This document shows, piece after piece, positions 33,088 through 40,692 of a stretch of DNA of 45,313 bases. Origin of the DNA: a virus. The stretch spans positions 1 to 45,313 of IMG/VR virus record IMGVR_UViG_3300031841_005713; one strand, 5' to 3'. Below the pieces are notes generated by a model. The model was not told the origin of the DNA. It made no database searches and saw only the letters and a program-made list of their open reading frames with translations. The first letter of the stretch is position 1, and each line of letters starts with the position of its first letter. The position numbers and the translations under genes were made by a program.

Positions 33088-34039
33088 AATAGTTTTTTTT
33101 GTACCAATTAATTGTTTTTGTAATGCCCTCTTCTAAAGAATTGTTTGCTTCCCAGCCCAACTGATTTTTTGCCTTTTTAGATATTAGGGCTAACTTTGTA
33201 TTAATTGATGGTTTTGTTAAGTCAAATTTTATTGTAATATCTTTTCCAGAAATTTTTATTATCTTTTGTACTATCTCTTTAACTGAAAATGAACTGCCAT
33301 ATCCTACATTATAAAGTTCATACATATTTTGTTGATTTTTAATTGCTTTATCAATAAACTCAACAACATCATCAACATATAATAAGTCTCTTTCTGTTGA
33401 TCCATCACCCCAAACAACTATTTCACTATGGTTTTCCGCCTCCATTACTTTAGTTATTGTGGCTCCAAACATGTGGCTTTTTTCTAAATCATACTTGTCA
33501 TGCGGACCATATGTGTTGCTGTGTCTAATAACAGTGTGTTTAGTTTTTCCTAAACCAGCAAAAAACTCACACATTTTCTCAACATAAACTTTTGTCCAGC
33601 CAACTCCAAAATACTTTTCATAGATGCCTTCGTCTAGAAAAAAATCTTCTTCTGTGACTGGCGAACGGGATGGATTATACATAACCGCACAACTCAAAAA
33701 TAAAAAATGCTTTACTGAATAATCATGGCAAGCTTGTAGAATTAATGAGTTCATAACTGCATTATCAGTAACATGCAAGTATGGTTTTTGTATAATGTCC
33801 TTAGACCCAGATGTGTTTGCAGCAGCTTGTACAACAATATCATATTTGTGTTTATTAAAAACATCTTCAACTCCATTCTTTGAAGTTAAATCCGACTTAA
33901 AAAAATGCTCATTGTCTAAATATTGGCTTTTTCTTGTTAGTCCAACTCCAAAAACCTCATATTCTGGATTTGATAAGAAATATTTTACAATATTCGTACC
34001 CATAAATCCAGTTGCTCCACAAACTAAAATTTTTTTCAC
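33086..34039 (-). CDS. Extended SDR (GDP-fucose-synthase-like), catalytic Tyr replaced
   Basis: This 317-residue sugar epimerase/dehydratase-like protein has CGATGFMG (about 7-14), RHSNTYGPHDKYDLEKSHM and VVWGDGSTERDLLYVDD, as in GDP-fucose synthase relatives. At the YxxxK position it reads VGWTK (about 146-150), with the Tyr absent and the Lys kept. This is the same GW-x-K pattern as the SDR at 26135-27166. I prefer GTG 34039 to ATG 34054, because GGGAG lies 8 nt upstream and the GTGA overlap with the preceding stop is the classic 4-nt coupling. It precedes the E1-like pair, so the two may share a substrate. Confidence 0.85.
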   Translation of the reverse strand: MKKILVCGATGFMGTNIVKYFLSNPEYEVFGVGLTRKSQYLDNEHFFKSDLTSKNGVEDVFNKHKYDIVVQAAANTSGSKDIIQKPYLHVTDNAVMNSLILQACHDYSVKHFLFLSCAVMYNPSRSPVTEEDFFLDEGIYEKYFGVGWTKVYVEKMCEFFAGLGKTKHTVIRHSNTYGPHDKYDLEKSHMFGATITKVMEAENHSEIVVWGDGSTERDLLYVDDVVEFIDKAIKNQQNMYELYNVGYGSSFSVKEIVQKIIKISGKDITIKFDLTKPSINTKLALISKKAKNQLGWEANNSLEEGITKTINWYKKNY

Positions 34040-34446
34040 CAGCTTATCTCCCATTCTTTAAATTCTGCTGCCAAACAGTCAATTTTGTAATCTTTTCTAC
34101 CACCATTTAATTCCTGTATTTTATTCTTTGCTATGTTTCTAATTCCATTTAAACCATGAGTTAGCTCAAGATTATTACCATCCTTAATTCCTTTCCTATA
34201 GTTTGATTCATTGTGCCATATGTGTAAGTTCATCTGCGACAGGACAACTATGGCTCTTATAATATCAGCATCAACAGATTCAGATACATTTAATATCATT
34301 TGTATATCATGACATATATTCTGTATCTCTTTTGCATATTCTTGCTTGTGCTCTGTAATAAAAACTTCTTTAAGCTGTACTATAGATAATCTGTCGATTA
34401 ACTCAGACAATGTTGGTAAATATTTTCTCTCTGTTTTTTCTTTCAT
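34036..34446 (-). CDS. Small helical protein, DUF4254-like
   Basis: This is a 136-residue helical protein. MNLHIWHNESNYRKGI and NIAKNKIQELNGGRKDYKID resemble the conserved halves of DUF4254 (N..LW..E...R and K..I..LN..R.D.i..iD), a domain of unknown function found in bacterial LPS and glycan clusters. The resemblance is from memory and moderate. It is the first gene after a 54-nt gap that contains a promoter-like element ending 9 nt before its ATG. Its stop overlaps the GTG of the next SDR by 4 nt. No enzymatic motif is evident. Confidence 0.65.
   Translation of the reverse strand: MKEKTERKYLPTLSELIDRLSIVQLKEVFITEHKQEYAKEIQNICHDIQMILNVSESVDADIIRAIVVLSQMNLHIWHNESNYRKGIKDGNNLELTHGLNGIRNIAKNKIQELNGGRKDYKIDCLAAEFKEWEISW
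34048..34052 (-). promoter_or_regulatory. Ribosome-binding site deciding a GTG start
   Basis: GGGAG on the minus strand lies 8 nt before GTG 34039, which overlaps the previous gene's TGA (GTGA). This supports GTG 34039 rather than ATG 34054 for the SDR. Confidence 0.6.
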
Positions 34447-34455
34447 TATGAATGA

Positions 34456-34484
34456 ATTATAACACTCATAAGATAACAGTTTAA
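34456..34484 (-). promoter_or_regulatory. Sigma70-like promoter candidate before DUF4254-like gene
   Basis: A perfect TATAAT lies at 34461-34456, with TTAAAC (3 of 6 to the -35 consensus) 17 nt upstream at 34484-34479, in the 54-nt gap 34447-34500. The -10 box ends only 9 nt before ATG 34446, so a transcript from it would be nearly leaderless. That weakens the case, or makes it unusual. Confidence 0.35.
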
Positions 34485-34500
34485 GGGTTAATATAGCTTA

Positions 34501-35139
34501 TCAATCAACTCTTTCAAAACCAATAAATCCATTTCTTTCGTTGGAGTAGTCTTGTAAAATTTTCCAATTTTTAGATTTTAACATTTCTTTCTTAACATCA
34601 TAGTTTTTTAATGTATTAGAATCATCCAAAAGAATAATTTTACAACGATCTTTTAGCTTTTCATATTCCGCATATGAGCTAAATTCGCCACCATCTAATA
34701 AAAGTACATCAATTGATTCTGGCAACTCATCGATAACATTTACACAATCTTTCTTGTTGTACCACATTATGTCCCCTGAGTGCCAATCCTGCCAGTCTGA
34801 ATGTGGGGGTGGTCCAATTTCACAATTATTTATTTCTTCTATTGTCATAATTTCTGATGGCTCAATGATCCTACCTAAAATGAGATTAAGCTTCTCTCCT
34901 CTAAAGGAGTTTGTCACCGGCAACCAAAATATTTTAGCCTTATCATAAAACACTGAATGTGACTCTATGCTGTGTAATATACTATCGTCATCTCTTTCTA
35001 AAAGAGCATCCATAAAACATTTTGTGCTTCCTTCACCATTCCAAGTCCCTATTTCTACAAATGTTTTATTTTTTGGGTCCTTTCCTAATTTATAAATAAA
35101 CTCACCGGGATTACTTCCTCTGTTTATTTGTCCACTCAT
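34501..35139 (-). CDS. Class I methyltransferase-fold protein (Methyltransf_24-like)
   Basis: The 212-residue protein begins its Rossmann core with KTFVEIGTWNGEGSTKCFMD (motif I, VEIGTWNGEGS at 28-38). It continues with ILHSIESH (acidic residue after beta 2) and IDVLLLDGGEFSSYAEYEKL, the 'D-G' loop typical of Methyltransf_24/cephalosporin-hydroxylase-like proteins of glycan clusters. KIILLDDSNTLKNYDVKKE follows. The start at ATG 35139 is supported by AAGGAG about 6 nt upstream. It ends at the promoter-bearing gap. A methylation or related sugar modification is likely; the acceptor is unknown. Confidence 0.75.
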   Translation of the reverse strand: MSGQINRGSNPGEFIYKLGKDPKNKTFVEIGTWNGEGSTKCFMDALLERDDDSILHSIESHSVFYDKAKIFWLPVTNSFRGEKLNLILGRIIEPSEIMTIEEINNCEIGPPPHSDWQDWHSGDIMWYNKKDCVNVIDELPESIDVLLLDGGEFSSYAEYEKLKDRCKIILLDDSNTLKNYDVKKEMLKSKNWKILQDYSNERNGFIGFERVD

Positions 35140-35164
35140 TTTTTTCTCCTTCGTAGTTTAAAAT

Positions 35165-36655
35165 CTAACCAGTCTTTTTTAAAATAAAGTCTGGTATAAT
35201 AATGTTTCCCTGTCCCATTGAATGTTCATATTTCACACCAGGACGGGCAGAATAAAAAGGAATATTAAGTTTCTCTCTAACTTCTCTCTCCAGTGCTTCT
35301 CTTTCCTTCACTAAATTTTCTGCTGAAATGTGATCAGTCCACACATACGAGATGTATCCACCGCTTGGATCTCCTTTATAGTAATCCTGTTCTGTCAAAT
35401 AATTAAGTGACTTTTGATAAAGCTTGTCACCTGTCAACTTAGAGGTATACACATAGTGATCTCCACTTTTTATCGCTTCGTCAAAGTAAGGAGAGCCGGG
35501 ATATGTTGTAATAATTGTACAATCAAACTCTTCTGGTTGAGTTTGTAATAGCCAATTTTTAGTGTTTTCGATCGTTTCCGCACTCTCTCCAGCATGTCCG
35601 ACAGACATAAGAGCTTTAACTTTAAGTCCATGTTTTTTTGCTATTTCAACGCACCTAGTATTGTCTTCTCTTGTGGCTCTTTTTTTAATGTTTGTCAGGA
35701 TTCTCTCATCTCCCGATTCGAAACCAGTCAGAATCCATCTAAAACCAGCACGATACATGGCTTGTGCCTGTACCTCATTGAAAAGTTCAGCTTTTATAAA
35801 ACCTCTCAATTTAAAATCTACACCATGTTTTTCTTGTAAATCACTAATTTTGTTCATCATTGGAACCATATTTTTGTTTACATTAAGTTCATCATCATAA
35901 AACATGAATGCTTTAAAGCCATATTTTAAATATAAATGCTCTATTTCCTCAAGAACTGAGTCTGTAGATCTTGTTCTTATTTTTCTTAAGAAAGGAGAGT
36001 TTCGACCACTACAAAAAGTACAGAAGAATGGGCACCCTAGTTGAGCTATTAAACTAACCGCATCCTCTCCCTCAATTTGGTATTTGTACGATTCTACATC
36101 GACTAGGTGGCGCGCTGGCATTGGAAACTCAGTAAATTGTTTATTACTTAAAAATAGTGGTGATTGACGATCGTCGGCATCAACAATGCCACTGCTAGTC
36201 TCCAGAGCTTCAAATATAGCTAGCTCACCATCGCCGCAAACTAATACGTCATAAAACTTTGATAATTGCTCAATATCTTTTGTGGCTCGATCACTGCCTT
36301 CAAAGTTTTTCTCTTTTTCCTTTTTTGAAGCGGAATGCATTAAAGAAACATGAGGTCCACCAAGTATTAACTTTTCAACCTTTCCCTTGAGAGCCGCGGC
36401 AATTTTGACAGCGAAAGGAACTTGTGGTGTCGTGGCAGTCACTCCAATAATTTTTGCACTAGTTGGCATTTTAACATAATCGTTTAAAACATCAATAAAA
36501 TTTGATATACCACTTAAATCAATAAAATCAACTTTATATCCTCGCTTTTCAAGAACGGCTGCGATTTTTAAAACACCAATATGCATAAAGACTCGCTCAT
36601 CCAAAAGAAATGGCGAAGGTGGGGTAACTAAACATATGTGGTTATTAGCACTCAT
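35165..36655 (-). CDS. B12-binding-type radical SAM protein
   Basis: This 496-residue protein has an N-terminal cobalamin-binding-like Rossmann domain (residues ~5-150: ICLVTPPSPFLLDERVFMHI, LILGGPHVSLMH, CGDGELAIFEAL). A radical SAM barrel follows with the 4Fe-4S motif C208-x3-C212-x2-C215 in LGCPFFCTFCSGR. RWILTGFESGDERILTNIKK and LMSVGHAGESAETIENT are family motifs. Such enzymes often methylate unactivated carbons or rearrange sugars and natural products. The classic DxHxxG B12 loop is not evident, so cobalamin may bind base-off without His ligation. It overlaps the exostosin-like gene by 11 nt. Confidence 0.88.
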   Translation of the reverse strand: MSANNHICLVTPPSPFLLDERVFMHIGVLKIAAVLEKRGYKVDFIDLSGISNFIDVLNDYVKMPTSAKIIGVTATTPQVPFAVKIAAALKGKVEKLILGGPHVSLMHSASKKEKEKNFEGSDRATKDIEQLSKFYDVLVCGDGELAIFEALETSSGIVDADDRQSPLFLSNKQFTEFPMPARHLVDVESYKYQIEGEDAVSLIAQLGCPFFCTFCSGRNSPFLRKIRTRSTDSVLEEIEHLYLKYGFKAFMFYDDELNVNKNMVPMMNKISDLQEKHGVDFKLRGFIKAELFNEVQAQAMYRAGFRWILTGFESGDERILTNIKKRATREDNTRCVEIAKKHGLKVKALMSVGHAGESAETIENTKNWLLQTQPEEFDCTIITTYPGSPYFDEAIKSGDHYVYTSKLTGDKLYQKSLNYLTEQDYYKGDPSGGYISYVWTDHISAENLVKEREALEREVREKLNIPFYSARPGVKYEHSMGQGNIIIPDFILKKTG

Positions 36656-37451
36656 TTAATATCCTCGACTTCCAGTACTCAATATATAACATATCTTTAG
36701 AATTATTTTTAACCTTTTCATACTGTGAATTTATAAAATCTAAATTTGTCAAATCATCCCATGACTCTAACACCACAACAGGTAATTCAGTGAAAAAAGA
36801 ATTGCCTCTGTTTTTTTTAATTATTGGAACTCTTCCTAAGTAAAGTGTTTCCCAAAATCTATGAGTTTCTGCTGGGGCATTGCCCCTGGGGCAAACCACC
36901 ATTTTATGATTTAATATATCATTTACATATTTGATATATGACCTTTCAACTGATTCTTTGTGCGAAAGAGACACTGTAGTTGTAACATAATCTAATTTTT
37001 TACATATATCATGCACTTTTTTTCTTATTGGGTGAGTCGACAGACTAAAGTTCGCATACAGTTCTTTTTCTGGATTAGATATATTTACCGGTGGGTTAGA
37101 AAGCAAAACTGGCTTTATTGCCAAATTTGACCAGCCTTTTCCGTGCCCCTCAACAACACAGTCTTCATGGTTATCTATACCATAGGGCATGCCCTCCACT
37201 AAGGGATTATTTGTTGCAACTGCTTGAGCAAACCATTTTTTAATGCATGGAGGTGCCAAGTTAACAATTTCATCAGTAATGCCAATATCACTATTACCGG
37301 TAATTAATATGCAAGGACTATCGTAGTTTTTTAACTTTTTGAAAAGATCATTTAAATGATCTGTTTTACAAAAAAACACTTTTTTTCCATCATGAAGGTG
37401 TGCTAGTTTATTGTATTGTATAATGTCCTGCGGTGTAAAATAACTTAACAA
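36645..37451 (-). CDS. Exostosin/GT47-like glycosyltransferase
   Basis: The C-terminal half of this 268-residue protein carries the exostosin/GT47 signature CPRGNAPAETHRFWETLYLG followed by RVPIIKKN and LPVVVLESWDDLT, a nucleotide-sugar-binding region of GT-B enzymes. The N-terminal half (GNSDIGITDEIV, NPLVEGMPYGIDNHE) fits the acceptor-side domain. The start is TTG 37451: AAGGAG lies 7 nt upstream and there is no in-frame ATG nearby. That ribosome site overlaps the end of the cupin gene. The donor is unknown. Confidence 0.75.
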   Translation of the reverse strand: MLSYFTPQDIIQYNKLAHLHDGKKVFFCKTDHLNDLFKKLKNYDSPCILITGNSDIGITDEIVNLAPPCIKKWFAQAVATNNPLVEGMPYGIDNHEDCVVEGHGKGWSNLAIKPVLLSNPPVNISNPEKELYANFSLSTHPIRKKVHDICKKLDYVTTTVSLSHKESVERSYIKYVNDILNHKMVVCPRGNAPAETHRFWETLYLGRVPIIKKNRGNSFFTELPVVVLESWDDLTNLDFINSQYEKVKNNSKDMLYIEYWKSRILNEC

Positions 37452-37453
37452 AA

Positions 37454-37813
37454 TTAGTCTCCTTTTAATATTCTATAGCTATCTTCATCAAAATGCTGTG
37501 TTGAAAACTCAAATAATTCTGTGTCTTCAATCGCTATCATTTGATGCCGCAAGCCTCGATAGACATAAAAGTTATCACCCTTTTCTAGCACAACAGAATT
37601 AGCTAACTCAAGTTCATCATCATCAGAATATTTCACTTCTATTTTGCCTGATTGTATGTAAAACACTTCATCCTTCTTTTTGTGATAGTGCCAAGAACAC
37701 TTCTTACCCTTAACAAAGTACAGAAGTTTTCCACAATACTCTTCCTTGTTTACAATCCATTTTTCAAAGCCCCAGCCCTTTGGGACAAATTTAATTGGAA
37801 AAAAATTCTTCAT
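37454..37813 (-). CDS. Cupin, sugar-phosphate isomerase-like
   Basis: This 119-residue single cupin has metal-ligand pattern H42-x-H44, E49 and H90 in KKCSWHYHKKKDEVFYIQSG and YRGLRHQMIA. The sequence resembles the C-terminal cupin of type II phosphomannose isomerase/mannose-1-phosphate guanylyltransferase and small cupins of heptose and capsule clusters. It overlaps the HAD phosphatase gene by 23 nt and is close to the heptose-like genes, so an aldose-ketose isomerase or epimerase role, possibly replacing GmhA, is conceivable. That is inference, and small cupins are functionally diverse. Confidence 0.8.
   Translation of the reverse strand: MKNFFPIKFVPKGWGFEKWIVNKEEYCGKLLYFVKGKKCSWHYHKKKDEVFYIQSGKIEVKYSDDDELELANSVVLEKGDNFYVYRGLRHQMIAIEDTELFEFSTQHFDEDSYRILKGD
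37458..37464 (-). promoter_or_regulatory. Strong ribosome-binding site for a TTG start
   Basis: AAGGAGA on the minus strand, with its AAGGAG core 7 nt before TTG 37451, is the best Shine-Dalgarno match in this part of the window. It argues that the exostosin-like gene really starts at the rare codon TTG. Confidence 0.7.
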
Positions 37814-38111
37814 CCTTTATTCCTTTGTCATCTACATAAATGTCACCGCTTGGTTTTCCTAAAAACAATTGGTGGTATCTAACTCCCCAAGCTTTTAGCT
37901 GGGCTTCTGTCAAATCGAAAAAGTCTGAGTGTGCTAGATGACTGTCGTTATTATATCTTCCCATACCCCTTGCGGTAAGGAAAATTATTGTGTGTCCTGC
38001 ATCATATAAGTCGTTTATTTTTGTTATTCGATCGGCAAATGGCTCCGCAAGATCATAGTCTGGCGAGGAGTTTGTGCAGATTGTTCCGTCTATATCAAAC
38101 ACATATTTCAT
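37791..38111 (-). CDS. Mini HAD-family phosphatase of glycan clusters
   Basis: The 106-residue HAD protein keeps all four motifs in a very short chain: FDIDGT (D6, D8), FLTARG (Thr 46), K86 in LFLGKPSGD, and YVDDKG (D94, D95). QLKAWGVRYHQLFLGKPSGD is characteristic of a small HAD group encoded in capsule and LPS clusters. It lacks a cap domain. It lies directly after the HldE-like kinase (17-nt overlap), so removal of the C7 phosphate of a heptose bisphosphate, the GmhB step, is an attractive role. Sugar-phosphate specificity cannot be read from sequence. Confidence 0.85.
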   Translation of the reverse strand: MKYVFDIDGTICTNSSPDYDLAEPFADRITKINDLYDAGHTIIFLTARGMGRYNNDSHLAHSDFFDLTEAQLKAWGVRYHQLFLGKPSGDIYVDDKGIKDEEFFSN

Positions 38112-38910
38112 TTTTAAATCTTGTTGTATCCTCTAGTTTAATAGCATATGTCCCAAAATTCTTTACAGCGACCGATGCACAAAAATTAGCAAACATTATT
38201 GATTCAGCTAAATTTTTATTTGTCATATAATAACTAACCAATCCAGATAGAAAAGTATCTCCAGCACCGCAGACATTTGGTGGTAAATTAGTTCCATCAA
38301 CTTCGCTAGGGAACGATTTATATATTGTGCCGTTGCATTGAGCACCTTGTTTTCCAAGAGTAATTACATATTGTGAATTTTTAGATTTTTTTAGCAAATT
38401 ATTATTTTCGTTCTCATTGATTTTTATAATACAATGATTGTAGCAACTCAAATCTCTCTTTTTTGAATCTACAAACACAGGAATATTCTTTTCTTTACAT
38501 AAGTTTGTAAGCTTACTTATTATTTCGTGATCTAAAAATCCTTTATCATAATCAGATATTACTATACAATCATATTGTTCATAATTTATATCACTTATTT
38601 TTTTTAATTTTTGACTTTTTTGCTGTTCACCTGTATCAAGTCGCATAATGTGCTGCTTGCTTCCAATATCTACAAATCTTTCCTTTGTAATATGATTTTT
38701 ATTTGAAAGTAAATCAACAGTGTTGCCTAGGTTTTCTAAGTTAACTTTCACATTACCAGCCATCCCTGGAGTTGTAGTTGTTTCAATCAATTTAAATATT
38801 GGCACAGGAGCTTCAGGACTTATTCTCTTACACTCTCCAAAATGATACTTATCAATACAAGTGTCACCTATCAATAATATTTTTGATGATCTTAGTTGTT
38901 GAATATCCAT
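38095..38910 (-). CDS. Heptose-phosphate kinase, HldE kinase-domain-like (PfkB family)
   Basis: The 271-residue PfkB/ribokinase-family protein resembles the N-terminal domain of HldE (RfaE). ILLIGDTCIDKYHFGECKRI, then SPEAPVPIF (31-39) and TPGMAGNVKVNLENLG are close to that enzyme, and GAGD at 215-218 gives the catalytic Asp. ISDYDKGFL is also HldE-like. HldE phosphorylates D-glycero-D-manno-heptose 7-phosphate at C1. Typical domains are ~315 residues, so this is somewhat short. ATG 38910 makes a 47-nt overlap with the nucleotidyltransferase gene, has no clear Shine-Dalgarno site, and cannot be much later because the conserved GD motif begins at residue 15. In E. coli both activities are one protein. 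Confidence 0.85.
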   Translation of the reverse strand: MDIQQLRSSKILLIGDTCIDKYHFGECKRISPEAPVPIFKLIETTTTPGMAGNVKVNLENLGNTVDLLSNKNHITKERFVDIGSKQHIMRLDTGEQQKSQKLKKISDINYEQYDCIVISDYDKGFLDHEIISKLTNLCKEKNIPVFVDSKKRDLSCYNHCIIKINENENNNLLKKSKNSQYVITLGKQGAQCNGTIYKSFPSEVDGTNLPPNVCGAGDTFLSGLVSYYMTNKNLAESIMFANFCASVAVKNFGTYAIKLEDTTRFKNEICV

Positions 38911-39259
38911 TAATAAATTTAAATATATGAACAGTTGCTAAATCATTTCCAACAACTTTAGACTCTTCATAATCTCCACCTTTAACAATTATATCAGGTT
39001 TAATTTGTTTTATTAAGCTGTAGGGAGTGTCATCATTAAAAATTATCACTTGATCAACATATTTACACGATTCAAGCATATATTTTCTGTCTGTTTGTTT
39101 ATTTATTGGTCTAGATCTGCCCTTTAGCCTTTTTATACTTTCATCGCTGTTTAATCCAACAATAACTGTCCCTAAAGTTTTACAATATTTTAATAACTCA
39201 ATATGCCCTCGATGTAAAATATCAAAACACCCGTTGGTAAAAATAATTTTATCACTCAT
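38864..39259 (-). CDS. Heptose-1-phosphate nucleotidyltransferase, HldE C-domain-like
   Basis: This 131-residue nucleotidyltransferase has the HxGH motif in TNGCFDILHRGHIELLKYC (H16, H19), IVKGGDYEESKVVG (~91-104), and the ISTTK-like GYSTTKIIKNII near the end. These match the adenylyltransferase domain of HldE (or stand-alone HldC), which makes ADP-D-glycero-D-manno-heptose. A cytidylyltransferase activity on another sugar or alditol phosphate cannot be excluded by motif alone. It is encoded before the kinase, the opposite of the domain order in fused HldE, and overlaps it by 47 nt. Confidence 0.88.
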   Translation of the reverse strand: MSDKIIFTNGCFDILHRGHIELLKYCKTLGTVIVGLNSDESIKRLKGRSRPINKQTDRKYMLESCKYVDQVIIFNDDTPYSLIKQIKPDIIVKGGDYEESKVVGNDLATVHIFKFINGYSTTKIIKNIIDR

Positions 39260-40019
39260 AAATTGTCCAATTGTTTTTCAAAGTTGGAGGAAATTGACCG
39301 TATCTTGTATAAATGTGCAAATATTTTTTTGCCTTTGTTTGTATTCGATCGATAAAAATAGAAAAAGAGCTTTCTATGCAGTGAATTTCTTTTGCATTTT
39401 CTAAAATATATCGATAATCAAAAAAGTTAATGTCATTGAAAGATCCTAGTGTGTGTTGTTTTTTTAAACCCGGTGTAATGATTCTACTCTTGTTTAAGTC
39501 TTTAATTAAAGAACGATTAATCACATCTTTACGGGAGGGGTCTTCGTGTAAAAAAATATATTTTCCCTCATTACCTTCGCCACATAATTCATTAAAAACT
39601 TTTTTTTCTAAATTTCTATCTCTTTTTACAAAAAAATTATTCCATGATTCTCTAAAAGGATACCCAGCTTGATTATAAAAAGCTTCATCAAACCTACATT
39701 TATCTGTCACAGTAAAATCTTTTTTATACTGTCCCAATTTAATTATTTCACCAAAGCTTGCACCAAATCTTAATTCGGTCATTTTCATAAAAATATTTTG
39801 ATACCCAATCATTTCTTGTTCAGGTGTTAAGTTGGATTGTGACAAAGTTTTGAAATTAATATTGGGAACATCGCTCAACATTCTTTTAAGAGAGTCATAG
39901 TTATGCTTTTTAACTGGCAATATCAACTCATCATAGTTTTTAGCCAAGTGTCGATATAAACCATTGCATGCAATATGGTCTCCTAATCCCAAATGATGTA
40001 AAATGTAAGCTCTTTTCAT
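39252..40019 (-). CDS. GT9-like glycosyltransferase (heptosyltransferase-like)
   Basis: The N-terminus of this 255-residue protein, AYILHHLGLGDHIACNGLYR, is the GT9/ADP-heptose transferase glycine loop, and the region ELILPVKKHNYDSLKRMLSD follows the Rossmann pattern of GT-B N-domains. The later part (IHCIESSFSIFIDRI at ~220-235) matches the 'D S' donor loop of GT9-type proteins weakly. It is shorter than heptosyltransferases (about 320-350). It begins in an ATGA overlap with the gene upstream and precedes the HldE-like genes, so transfer of the cluster's own heptose is a reasonable inference. Confidence 0.65.
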   Translation of the reverse strand: MKRAYILHHLGLGDHIACNGLYRHLAKNYDELILPVKKHNYDSLKRMLSDVPNINFKTLSQSNLTPEQEMIGYQNIFMKMTELRFGASFGEIIKLGQYKKDFTVTDKCRFDEAFYNQAGYPFRESWNNFFVKRDRNLEKKVFNELCGEGNEGKYIFLHEDPSRKDVINRSLIKDLNKSRIITPGLKKQHTLGSFNDINFFDYRYILENAKEIHCIESSFSIFIDRIQTKAKKYLHIYTRYGQFPPTLKNNWTIYE

Positions 40020-40687
40020 TCTTTAATTTTATTTTTTAAATGTTCTATGTGTTCTTTAACAGTTTCTTCATTCTCATTAAAAACTTGACCAACAAATTCA
40101 AAGTTTTTTCTGGGTGCTGGAAAAGGCTTTTTATCAAAAAATTCATCATGTACACAACAATCATTTTTTATCATTGGAAATAATACTTTAATAAAAAAGT
40201 CATAATCAGTCCCATACTTATCGAGAGAATTGTCTGTATAATATTTTTTTATTAAATTTTCTAAATCATAATTATTATTATTCTTAACTCCCCACATTCC
40301 TCCAAGAATTGGATATGAATGCCAAGGATGGTCTCTCATAATATGAAATGTTTTGTTGCCGTTCATCCAATCGTCAACAGCCAATTTTTCTCTTAAAGAT
40401 AGCCTAGAATCACTATCCCTAAATATCGATACATCTACATTTTTATCATATGAAGCTTCGAATCTCCAAAACATTGAACTCCAATTACCAACACTGTTTT
40501 TATGAATTACTTTAACATTTGGCATATCATCTAGTTCAAATAAAATATTTTTTGGCACAGTAAGATCAACATAAAATCTGCATTCCCACCCAGGGTATAT
40601 TTTTTGTGCACCTTCGGCATTTCTAATTGCTCCAACTGTATATTTTGGACAATTTCCCCACAGGGAATAGCTTATTACTTTTTTCAT
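40016..40687 (-). CDS. GT-A-like glycosyltransferase with DSD motif
   Basis: This 223-residue protein has an ISYSLWGNCPKYTVGAIRNA start, FYVDLTVP and VDVSIFRDSDSRLSLREKLA. The RDSDSR (90-95) provides the metal-binding DxD of GT-A enzymes. FHIMRDHPWHSYPILGGMWG resembles the acceptor and donor loops of viral and bacterial transferases related to GT32-like proteins. It has no membrane segment. The spacing to the preceding large transferase is 5 nt. Substrates are unknown. The DxD context makes a transferase likely. Confidence 0.7.
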   Translation of the reverse strand: MKKVISYSLWGNCPKYTVGAIRNAEGAQKIYPGWECRFYVDLTVPKNILFELDDMPNVKVIHKNSVGNWSSMFWRFEASYDKNVDVSIFRDSDSRLSLREKLAVDDWMNGNKTFHIMRDHPWHSYPILGGMWGVKNNNNYDLENLIKKYYTDNSLDKYGTDYDFFIKVLFPMIKNDCCVHDEFFDKKPFPAPRKNFEFVGQVFNENEETVKEHIEHLKNKIKE

Positions 40688-40692
40688 ATTTA

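Noticed and set aside
34447-34500. Transcription terminator in the 54-nt gap
   Set aside because: I see no G+C-rich stem followed by a T run on the minus strand; the short TTAA-CCC-TTAA symmetry is too weak.
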